Shown here one piece after another: positions 1 to 8,233 of a stretch of 35,608 nt of DNA; the stretch's first letter is position 1; every line of letters starts with the position of its first letter. Location: positions 1 through 35,608 of the forward strand of contig JAICHT010000002.1 of NCBI GenBank assembly GCA_025924755.1, given 5' to 3'. A program made the position numbers and the translations under genes. The notes beneath the pieces are model-generated. The model saw only the letters and a program-made list of their open reading frames with translations, did no database searches and was not told where the DNA came from. Source of the DNA: Chitinophagaceae bacterium (GTDB lineage Bacteria > Bacteroidota > Bacteroidia > Chitinophagales > Chitinophagaceae).

Positions 1-862
1 GTGGGGCAAATGTATTTTTAATCCATACCGGAATGCCTTTAGTCATCAGTGGTTGAAGCGTAGGCGGGTAAATAACTTTAGCGCCAAAGTGTGATAGTTC
101 CATTGCTTCCTGGTAGGAGATGTGCGGAATTACCTTAGCATTATTTACCAGCCGGGGATCGGCGGTCATCATACCAGACACATCGGTCCAGATATATACT
201 GCGGAAGCATTTGCAGCAGCTCCAATAATTGCAGCTGTATAATCCGATCCGCCACGACCTAACGTTGTAGTATAACCGTATTTATCCACTGCAATAAAAC
301 CCGGCATTACAAATAAAGTAGCTTTAGCCGTAGTAAAATAGTGGGCAATTTGCGGGTTGGTGATTTCAAAATCAACAGCGGCTTTGGTAAAGTTTGAATC
401 TGTAGTAATCAACTCGCGGCTGTCCTTCCAGGTAGGAGCAACTCCTGTAGAGGTAAGATAAGCTGCTACCAGTTGTGAAGAAATGATTTCACCATAACTT
501 AAAATGCGGTCTTTAGTTTTATTGGAAAGTTCGTTCAACAAAAAAACACCATTGCATAGATCTTCTATCTCGTTGCAACGCTGCATAATCTGGCTTAATA
601 CGCCGCTTTGATTGGTTACCGGTAGTAAAGCTTTAGCCGTATCTAAATGTCGCTGCACCAGCGCCTGTAAGTATTGTTTATACTCCTGGTTGCCTTGCGC
701 AGCCAGCGTGCCGCACTGAAGTAGCAAATCGGTAACGCCACCCAGTGCCGATACTACTAAAACTGTTTTTTCTTTTTTGATTTCTTCAGCAACTATAGCG
801 GCTGCTTTTTTTATATTATCGGCATTGGCTACAGAGGTGCCTCCAAACTTTAAAACTTGCAT
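1..862 (-). CDS. thrA: aspartate kinase, probably the N-terminal part of bifunctional aspartokinase/homoserine dehydrogenase I (truncated by the window edge)
   Basis: Reverse strand from 862 reads MQVLKFGGTSVANADNIKKAAAIVAEEIKKEKTVLVVSALGGVTDLL..., with the aspartokinase KFGGTSV motif and later TLGRGGSDYTAA. It is open to the window edge, so it is absent from the ORF track. Bifunctionality is inferred, not seen. Confidence 0.85.
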   Translation of the reverse strand, partial: MQVLKFGGTSVANADNIKKAAAIVAEEIKKEKTVLVVSALGGVTDLLLQCGTLAAQGNQEYKQYLQALVQRHLDTAKALLPVTNQSGVLSQIMQRCNEIEDLCNGVFLLNELSNKTKDRILSYGEIISSQLVAAYLTSTGVAPTWKDSRELITTDSNFTKAAVDFEITNPQIAHYFTTAKATLFVMPGFIAVDKYGYTTTLGRGGSDYTAAIIGAAANASAVYIWTDVSGMMTADPRLVNNAKVIPHISYQEAMELSHFGAKVIYPPTLQPLMTKGIPVWIKNTFAP

Positions 863-943
863 AAAAGGTAAAAATGTAAATGTGTGCCTGTTAAAGGCTT
901 GCAATATTAGTTAATGAAAATGGATTTATTTGGTAAGGGTAGC

Positions 944-1147
944 TTAAAAGCCCAGTTGGCTATATGGTAATATACAACCCTTTCGGGTTGTGGATGTGAT
1001 AATAATAGTTATAACAGCCAGGGTTGCTATAAAAATGGAAGTCGCAATATGTATAAAATGGGTAATCACTGGTATATAAACGCCGCCAAGATAAAAAAGA
1101 TAGGTGTAATAAACAAAACGAAATAAAAAAGAATAGGAATTGTTCAT
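944..1147 (-). CDS. thrL: putative Thr/Ile-rich leader peptide of the thrA-like gene (67 aa from ATG at 1147; the track ORF extends to 1216)
   Basis: Ends ...YIPVITHFIHIATSIFIATLAVITIIITSTTRKGCILPYSQLGF*, with 17 of 30 residues Thr or Ile before the TTRKGC segment. It lies 81 nt upstream of the aspartokinase start on the same strand. Confidence 0.55.
   Translation of the reverse strand: MNNSYSFLFRFVYYTYLFYLGGVYIPVITHFIHIATSIFIATLAVITIIITSTTRKGCILPYSQLGF
974..991 (-). promoter_or_regulatory. GAAA-tetraloop hairpin in the putative thr leader
   Basis: Minus strand ACAACCC-GAAA-GGGTTGT, a perfect 7-bp stem immediately after the Ile/Thr codon run. Confidence 0.55.
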
Positions 1148-1177
1148 AATAATTGAAAATTTGTTTGTTGCTATAAG

Positions 1178-1185
1178 TAGCTTTG
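1178..1185 (+). promoter_or_regulatory. candidate Bacteroidota -7 promoter element for ppc
   Basis: TAGCTTTG matches TAnnTTTG, 13 nt upstream of the first ppc ATG (1199). Upstream TTG/TTTG boxes are present but spacing is not ideal. Confidence 0.4.
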
Positions 1186-1198
1186 ACTTTCTAAAATT

Positions 1199-3787
1199 AT
1201 GGGCTTCATGAATCATCAGTCATTACAAGGGTTGCAGCAGTTTAAAAATTATGTAGGTATTAAATTCCAGCTTTATAATAGTTTATTTACTTCATTGCCG
1301 TTTCATCGTATAGAAAAAACGGGCATCCTGCTTTCCTTATTATTAAATAATTGTGAGGAAGGCTATAAGAAAAAGAAAAGCCCCGCTCAAATCATTGACG
1401 ATTTTTTTCAACGCTATACAGCTATTGTGAATGATAGGGAGAAGATTGATTTGCTCTTTCGCTTTGTACAGTATGTGGAGCGGCAGGTAGTGTTGTTTGA
1501 TGCGTTGGAAGATGCGGCTTTTAAAGAAGTAAATGATGTAACCGGTGCCGGTACTTTAAAACACCTGGAATCGGAAGTATTACAAAGAGGTAGTGAAGAA
1601 AAGCTGGCCGAAAAGCTGAAAGACTTTTCGGTACGGCTGGTGCTTACAGCGCACCCCACCCAGTTTTACCCAGGAACGGTATTAGGCATTATCAACGATC
1701 TATCACGTGCGGTAATTGAAAATAATTCGGCCCATATTAATATGTATTTGCAGCAGTTGGGAAAAACGCCGTTTTTCAAGCAAAACAAGCCGACGCCATA
1801 TGATGAAGCTATAAGTTTGATATGGTATTTGGAAAACGTTTTTTATAATGCGGCCGGCCGTATTGTGTCTTTTTTAGAAGAGCAGTTTCCAAACGTTATT
1901 CAGGATAATAACCCGGTGGTAACTATGGGTTTTTGGCCTGGCGGCGATAGGGATGGCAACCCCAATGTAAACAGTGATATTACCTTAAAAGTGGCCGATG
2001 CATTACGAACCAGTATTATAAAATGTTATTACCAGGATGTGCGCCGCTTACGCCGGCGGCTTACATTTAAGGGCGTAGAATCGATCCTTGCAGAATTAGA
2101 AGTTAAGCTATATAACAACCTGTTTATTCCGGGTAATAAAACGGATCTGGCCAAACAGGAAATTCTGGATGCTTTAAACAAGATCCGCGAGATTCTTATT
2201 TACCAGCACAACAGTTTGTTCTTATCAATGCTGGAGCGTTTAATAAATAAGGTGCATGTGTTTGGGCTGCACTTTGCCTCGCTGGATATACGGCAGGATA
2301 GTTCGGTGCATACCAGCGTATTAGAAGCAATAGCCGAAAAGGAAAACATTTTGCCAAAAGATTATGAAGATTTAAATGAGCAGCAAAAGATTGATATACT
2401 AACCAATATTACCAGCCAGGCTAACCCTGATGTATATGATGATCCGCTCATAAAAGATACGCATCTTTCCATACATGCCATCAAAACCATACAACAATAC
2501 AATGGTGAAATTGGCTGCAACCGTTATATTATCAGTCACAGCAATAGCGCTTTAAATGTAATAGAAGTATATGGGTTGTTTTTGTTAAACGGCTGGAAAA
2601 AAGAAAATCTCACTGTTGATATTGTTCCGCTTTTTGAAACCATCGACGACCTGAAACAGGCGCCGGAAATCATGAAGGTGTTGTATGATAATAAAGACTA
2701 CCGGGCGCATTTAAAAAGACGGGGGAATACGCAAACCATTATGGTGGGCTTTTCCGACGGTACCAAAGACGGCGGTTACTTAATGGCCAACTGGAGTATT
2801 TATAAGGCAAAAGAAAATCTTACTAAAATTTCTAAAGAATATGGGGTAGATGTTATTTTCTTTGATGGCCGTGGCGGTCCTCCGGCAAGAGGCGGCGGCA
2901 AAACCCATAAGTTTTATGCTTCTATGGGTAAAAAGATATCGAATAAGGAAATACAACTTACTATACAAGGTCAAACCGTGAGTTCCAACTTTGGTAATAT
3001 AGATGCGGCGCAATACAATATTGAGCAATTGATAAATGCGGGTCTCAGCAGCGAACTTTTTGCCCGGCAGGAAATACTATTAACTCCCGAAGACGAAGAG
3101 GTGCTGAACGAATTAGCTAACGAAGGCCTAAAGGCGTATCAGGAATTAAAACAACACCCCGATTTTTTACCATACCTGACGCACATCAGCCCGCTTAAAT
3201 TTTATAGCGAAACCAATATTGGTAGCCGTCCGGCCAAGCGCGGCAGCTCGTCTAAGTTTTCATTGAATGACTTGCGGGCTATACCATTTGTGGGTGCATG
3301 GAGCCAATTAAAGCAGAATGTGCCTGGATTTTACGGAGTAGGTACTGCCCTGCAGGCGTTGGACAAAAGAGGAAAATTTGCACAGGTAAAAAAATTATAT
3401 CAAGCCTCCACTTACTTTAAAACCCTGATGGATAATTGCGAAATGGCGATGAAGAAGAATTTCTTTCCGCTGACCGCCTTTTTATCAGACAGCCCGCAAT
3501 ATGGCGAGATATGGAATATGATTTACCAGGAGTATGAACTAACCTTGAAATATGTTTTTTTGCTGACGGATAAAAACGAATTAATGAGCGATTACCCTGT
3601 AGAGCAATTATCTATTCAAATGCGGGAACGCATTGTGCTGCCGCTCACCACTATACAGCAATATGCAATGGCGCAGATACGTGATATTGATGAAGGAAAG
3701 GCAAAGAACGATTTGAAAGAATCGCTACAGCGATTGGTGGTGCGTTGTTCGTTTGGTATCATTAATGCAGGCAGAAACTCTGTATAA
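1199..3787 (+). CDS. ppc: phosphoenolpyruvate carboxylase
   Basis: 862-aa ORF with PEPC signatures: VLTAHPTQ, GFWPGGDRDGNPNV, FFDGRGGPPARGGGKTHKF, NIGSRPAKR. The start may be the second Met at 1208. Confidence 0.95.
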   Translation: MGFMNHQSLQGLQQFKNYVGIKFQLYNSLFTSLPFHRIEKTGILLSLLLNNCEEGYKKKKSPAQIIDDFFQRYTAIVNDREKIDLLFRFVQYVERQVVLFDALEDAAFKEVNDVTGAGTLKHLESEVLQRGSEEKLAEKLKDFSVRLVLTAHPTQFYPGTVLGIINDLSRAVIENNSAHINMYLQQLGKTPFFKQNKPTPYDEAISLIWYLENVFYNAAGRIVSFLEEQFPNVIQDNNPVVTMGFWPGGDRDGNPNVNSDITLKVADALRTSIIKCYYQDVRRLRRRLTFKGVESILAELEVKLYNNLFIPGNKTDLAKQEILDALNKIREILIYQHNSLFLSMLERLINKVHVFGLHFASLDIRQDSSVHTSVLEAIAEKENILPKDYEDLNEQQKIDILTNITSQANPDVYDDPLIKDTHLSIHAIKTIQQYNGEIGCNRYIISHSNSALNVIEVYGLFLLNGWKKENLTVDIVPLFETIDDLKQAPEIMKVLYDNKDYRAHLKRRGNTQTIMVGFSDGTKDGGYLMANWSIYKAKENLTKISKEYGVDVIFFDGRGGPPARGGGKTHKFYASMGKKISNKEIQLTIQGQTVSSNFGNIDAAQYNIEQLINAGLSSELFARQEILLTPEDEEVLNELANEGLKAYQELKQHPDFLPYLTHISPLKFYSETNIGSRPAKRGSSSKFSLNDLRAIPFVGAWSQLKQNVPGFYGVGTALQALDKRGKFAQVKKLYQASTYFKTLMDNCEMAMKKNFFPLTAFLSDSPQYGEIWNMIYQEYELTLKYVFLLTDKNELMSDYPVEQLSIQMRERIVLPLTTIQQYAMAQIRDIDEGKAKNDLKESLQRLVVRCSFGIINAGRNSV

Positions 3788-3790
3788 TAA

Positions 3791-3815
3791 GAAAGGCACC
3801 ATAACGGTGCCTTTC
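3791..3815. terminator. bidirectional hairpin terminator between ppc (+) and amt (-)
   Basis: gaaaggcacc-ataac-ggtgcctttc, a perfect 10-bp stem between convergent genes. Confidence 0.75.
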
Positions 3816-3857
3816 CCGTTGTTTTATTAACCAACATTAAACAGTGAAAAAGAATTA

Positions 3858-5471
3858 TTATGTGGTGGCAGGATAGCTAGGCTGTTGTGAGAAACCTAAT
3901 TCCTCCATGAGTTCATCACTTACCGTTTGGTCTGGGTAAGCTTCAGTACCATGTTCGTACATGTCCAGGCCACCAATTCCGGTTTCTGCTTCTGCAGGTA
4001 CCCGAAGGTTCCAGGGATGCGGCAACTGGCGAACAGCCCACATCAAGGCAAATGCAACTGCAAATGTGGCTACGGTGACGATGGCACTTCCAATTAATTG
4101 TGCTTCGAGTATTTGCGTTCCTCCACCATAAAGTAAACCTCTTACAACAGAAGAAGTATCGGCACCCGTTGGCCCGGTAGCCCCAAATTGCCCCGATGCA
4201 AATAAACCCAATGATAAGGTTCCCCATATACCGCATAATCCATGTACTGGTACAGCTCCTACGGGGTCATCAATACGAAGGTATTCAAGTAAAGTTGTGC
4301 CTAAGTATATTACGACGCCAGCAACCAGGCCTAAAAGGATTGCTCCAAGAGGAGACACCCAATAGCAAGGACAAGTAATGGCAACAAGCCCCCCCAGCAG
4401 TCCATTAATCGTGAAGCCCAGATCAAACTTACCTTTAGTAGGTCCTGACCAAAGTGCAATAAGCATAGCAGATAATCCACCGGCACAAGCAGCTAACGTG
4501 GTGTTGGCAGCAATACGGCCAATGCCTTCTGCATCCATAGCGGAAAGCGTACTGCCAGGATTAAACCCGTACCAACCAAACCACAATAAGAATGCACCAA
4601 CAGAGGCAACTACCAGGTTGTGAGGTGCAGGCATGCCGCCCCGTTCTTTATCATCCCGTTTAAATATGCGCCCAAGGCGTGGACCGAGTACTATGGCACC
4701 AGCAAGAGAAATAATACCGCCAATGGTATGAACAACCGTAGAACCCGCAAAATCCCTAAAACCTGTACCTAATGATGGCAGGAAGTTGCCCGGAGTTCCC
4801 ATGGTAGCTAAAAAGCCATCAGGGCCCCAAGCCCAGTGGCCCACGATTGGATATATAAAACCAGTTACGCCTATGCTATAGAGAATATCACCTCGAAAAC
4901 TGGTACGGCCAATCATAGCACCTGAAGTAATAGTGGAAGTAGTATCGGCAAATGCAAACTGAAAAATCCAGTGTGCTAAAATTGGTACTCCTGTGGCTTC
5001 ATAGGCTGCTGGTGTGCCGGATAAGAAAAACCAATGATAACCTATAAAACCATTACCGTGGCTAAACATAAATGCATAGCCTATTGCCCAAAATAATATT
5101 CCACAAATGCAGGTATCGAAAATACATTCCATCAACACATTAACTGTTTCTTTTGTTCGTGCAAAACCTGCTTCCAGCATTACAAACCCTGCTTGCATAC
5201 CAAATACTAAAAAAGCGGCCACCAGTGTCCATACGGTATTCACCGAATTAATCAGAGCCGTTTCATGAGGTGTATACGTTTCACCGGCATAGGCTGGGGT
5301 TCCCAGTAAAACTGGTAAAAATTTCATTGCTGCTAATACTATCAGTAAGCCTAAAATTTTGCCCCCAAAAATTGTTAAGCCAAGGCGCCACTTTTCAGCT
5401 TTAGTCAGCATGTGGGCCGTTTTAGGAAGGGAGGAGCCCTTGCGGTTGGTAATTAAGTTTTGTAAAAGCAT
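3858..5471 (-). CDS. amt: ammonium transporter (Amt family)
   Basis: Amt motifs include FAGSTVVHTIGG and VPVHGLCGIWG (both pore His retained), multiple TM segments, and an N-terminal hydrophobic extension. Confidence 0.92.
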   Translation of the reverse strand: MLLQNLITNRKGSSLPKTAHMLTKAEKWRLGLTIFGGKILGLLIVLAAMKFLPVLLGTPAYAGETYTPHETALINSVNTVWTLVAAFLVFGMQAGFVMLEAGFARTKETVNVLMECIFDTCICGILFWAIGYAFMFSHGNGFIGYHWFFLSGTPAAYEATGVPILAHWIFQFAFADTTSTITSGAMIGRTSFRGDILYSIGVTGFIYPIVGHWAWGPDGFLATMGTPGNFLPSLGTGFRDFAGSTVVHTIGGIISLAGAIVLGPRLGRIFKRDDKERGGMPAPHNLVVASVGAFLLWFGWYGFNPGSTLSAMDAEGIGRIAANTTLAACAGGLSAMLIALWSGPTKGKFDLGFTINGLLGGLVAITCPCYWVSPLGAILLGLVAGVVIYLGTTLLEYLRIDDPVGAVPVHGLCGIWGTLSLGLFASGQFGATGPTGADTSSVVRGLLYGGGTQILEAQLIGSAIVTVATFAVAFALMWAVRQLPHPWNLRVPAEAETGIGGLDMYEHGTEAYPDQTVSDELMEELGFSQQPSYPATT

Positions 5472-5516
5472 TTGTTGATGATTTAAATTAGAAATGGGTT
5501 GCTCAATTGTAACTAT

Positions 5517-6581
5517 TTAAAAAGAATAGATTGCAGCTACTAAAACATTTGCATCTGTTTTAGTTAGGTTTCCATTGCTTTTTTGGAATAAAGCATGACT
5601 GGCATTATCAATACGGAATTCAGGTATCAAAATAATGTGATCCACCTTTATATTAGCAGAGAGGGTAGAGGCAAAGATGCTCCCGCCATAGGGCTGATTG
5701 CCATATGTTGTTAATTGGTTTTTATCGCTAAAATATTCTTCCCGTAGTGTTAAGCCAAAGTGGTCAGTAGGATCGAGGTTGAGATAAATTGCTGATCCCC
5801 ACCAGCTTTTTCCATCGCTATAGTCGTTTTTGCCAATATATCCTTTGGTGCGTTTAAGAGAACCATTGTAGGCCACGCTGAATTTGGAGCTTATCTTTTC
5901 AGTTAACACCACATCAAACTGGTGCGATTTTGCCGTATCAATATTTTTGCCTCCAACATAATTTATATAAGCTTTAAAATTATCTGTAGGTGCCCAGCTA
6001 TATTGAGCTAAAAGAATTTTTTTATTAATGACCCCATCCGGTACATATTTAAAATCGGTTGGGTTGGCAATACCTATCATAAAGCCACTTTTTTTCACGC
6101 TGAATTCGGCTTTGGCGCCTGTATGAAAAAAAGGTCCGTAAGAAAACATATACGACATGCTGTAATTGCGATTAGCATAGGCGTCTACCAATTCGTAACC
6201 AATATGAGTGGCCCAACTGCCAGCGGTGAATTTTACCCAACTATTAGGAGCGTAGCTGACATAAAGTTGTTTGATTGCGGCTACAATGCCTTCGTCGTTG
6301 TAAGAAAATTCCTGGGCTCTTTTGCCAAAGCCCAGGTCGGCAACCATATCTACTTTACTGGTTTTGTGTTCCAGTTTTACAGTGGCCATACCCAATTCAA
6401 AGGTGTTGTGCGAATTGGTGAAGCTGGTGAAATTGTTTGTCTTGTGTTCGCCAAAGTCGTACTTGTAATACACATCTGCTGATACTGAAATTGTAAGCGG
6501 TGCAGCAGTAGTAGAGTCTTGTGCAAAGGCCATGTTAAGTGAAGACATGGCGATGCCACTTGCAAGAAATTTTCGTAACAT
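5517..6581 (-). CDS. outer-membrane beta-barrel porin (BBP2/OmpL-like)
   Basis: Signal peptide (MLRKFLASGIAMSSLNMAFAQ), alternating beta-strand pattern, aromatic C-terminal residue (AAIYSF). Confidence 0.7.
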   Translation of the reverse strand: MLRKFLASGIAMSSLNMAFAQDSTTAAPLTISVSADVYYKYDFGEHKTNNFTSFTNSHNTFELGMATVKLEHKTSKVDMVADLGFGKRAQEFSYNDEGIVAAIKQLYVSYAPNSWVKFTAGSWATHIGYELVDAYANRNYSMSYMFSYGPFFHTGAKAEFSVKKSGFMIGIANPTDFKYVPDGVINKKILLAQYSWAPTDNFKAYINYVGGKNIDTAKSHQFDVVLTEKISSKFSVAYNGSLKRTKGYIGKNDYSDGKSWWGSAIYLNLDPTDHFGLTLREEYFSDKNQLTTYGNQPYGGSIFASTLSANIKVDHIILIPEFRIDNASHALFQKSNGNLTKTDANVLVAAIYSF

Positions 6582-6651
6582 TGCGTTGAATTTTGATTAT
6601 TAAATGAAGAGGTATTGTTGCATCTAAAGTTCCTGGTACGAGCTTTAGCTA

Positions 6652-8055
6652 TTAAAACAATACCTTTTCTGTTTTCTTTTTACTATCAAATAGCGCGTCA
6701 GCTTCTACAGAAAATGAAATGGGGCTGGCATACTCCTCATTGTGTTGAGAAGCATCCAGGCCTAATTCTTCTTCATGCAGACTTACTCGTAATGGCAAAA
6801 CAAAGTTGATGAATTTAAATAGGGCGTAAGAAACAGTAAAGCTATAGGTCACCACAATTGCCAACGCTTTTAACTGGGTAAAAAAGAATTCAGGATTTCC
6901 ATAAAACAATCCATTGTTACCAGCGCTGTTAACTGATTTTGTTGCAAAGATTCCAGTTAACAACATTCCAACCATACCACCTAAACCATGGCAGGGAAAT
7001 ACATCCAACGTATCATCTAAAGTAGATTTCTGTTTATAATGAACGGCCGTGTTTGAAATAATTGCTGCTACCACACCAATAAAAATGCTTTGAGGAATAG
7101 CCACATAGCCTGCTGCAGGTGTAATGGCCACCAGACCTACTACCGCACCGATGCAAAAGCCAAGTGCAGAGGGTTTTTTACCTTTTAATACATCAAAAAA
7201 CATCCAGGAGAGGCCTGCAGCACCTGCGGCGGTATTGGTAGTTGCAAAAGAAGATACAGCCAAAGAATTAGCCGCCAGGGCCGAACCGGCATTGAAGCCA
7301 AACCAGCCAAACCAAAGTAGACCAGTGCCAATTAATACATAAGGTACATTGGCAGGTGGAATTTCTTTGTTTTCTAAATGTGCTTTCCTGCGCTTCAGTA
7401 CTAGCGCTCCGGCTAAAGCGGCACAACCTGCTGATATATGAACAACTGTTCCGCCTGCAAAGTCCAGAACTCCCATTTTATTAAGAAAGCCGTCAGGGTG
7501 CCAGGTCCAGTGTGCTATTGGTGCATATACTAACAGGCTAAATAATACGATAAATAAAACATAAGCTGTAAATCGTATTCTTTCTGCTACTGCTCCTACA
7601 ACCAAACCCGGAGTGATGATAGCAAACATTAATTGAAATAAAGCAAAAAGTGTTAATGGAATGGTGGGTGCACCGCTCCATGGAGCACCGCTATTTACGT
7701 TTCTGAAAAAAAGGTGCGTAGTGGGATTTCCAATAAAGCCACCAATAGACTTTCCAAAACATAAACTATAGCCCACTGTTATCCACAAGATAGTTACTAC
7801 CCCGGCGGCAACCAGACTTTTGATCATGGTAGAGATTACATTTTTCCGGTGAACCATACCGCCATAGAAGAAAGCCAGGCCTGGAGTCATTAAAAACACC
7901 AGGGCAGTAGCGACTAAAATCCATACAATATCAGCAGAGTTATATACCTTGCCACTATCTTTAAAGTCCGGCAAGGATGGGGCAAATAAGGAGGCAACTG
8001 CTATCAATACCAGCACTAAAAAGGGGGCGATCTGTTTAAGGTTTGCTTTCTTCAT
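6652..8055 (-). CDS. amt: ammonium transporter (Amt family), second copy
   Basis: Amt motifs: TPGLAFFYGGMVHRKNVISTM, LDFAGGTVVHISAG, FPCHGLGGMVG. Confidence 0.94.
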   Translation of the reverse strand: MKKANLKQIAPFLVLVLIAVASLFAPSLPDFKDSGKVYNSADIVWILVATALVFLMTPGLAFFYGGMVHRKNVISTMIKSLVAAGVVTILWITVGYSLCFGKSIGGFIGNPTTHLFFRNVNSGAPWSGAPTIPLTLFALFQLMFAIITPGLVVGAVAERIRFTAYVLFIVLFSLLVYAPIAHWTWHPDGFLNKMGVLDFAGGTVVHISAGCAALAGALVLKRRKAHLENKEIPPANVPYVLIGTGLLWFGWFGFNAGSALAANSLAVSSFATTNTAAGAAGLSWMFFDVLKGKKPSALGFCIGAVVGLVAITPAAGYVAIPQSIFIGVVAAIISNTAVHYKQKSTLDDTLDVFPCHGLGGMVGMLLTGIFATKSVNSAGNNGLFYGNPEFFFTQLKALAIVVTYSFTVSYALFKFINFVLPLRVSLHEEELGLDASQHNEEYASPISFSVEADALFDSKKKTEKVLF

Positions 8056-8177
8056 TATACAAAGTATATAATTATATAATCTATGTTTATTTAACTAAGG
8101 TATTGGTTTTGGTTGTTAATTGGTGTAATATTTAAACATTTTTATAATTTTAATATGTAATTTACTGTATCGTACAT

Positions 8178-8219
8178 AATAAAAAAGGGGTTGTTTAATA
8201 AAACAACCCCTTTTTTATT
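8178..8219. terminator. hairpin terminator downstream of gltD
   Basis: aataaaaaaggggttgttt-aata-aaacaaccccttttttatt, a long perfect stem with A/T-rich flanks. Confidence 0.8.
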
Positions 8220-8233
8220 ATGTAATTGAAGAT

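Noticed and set aside
8056-8100. TATACTTTG upstream of the second amt as a TAnnTTTG promoter
   Set aside because: Spacing inside the motif is off by one base and no well-placed TTTG -33 box was found.
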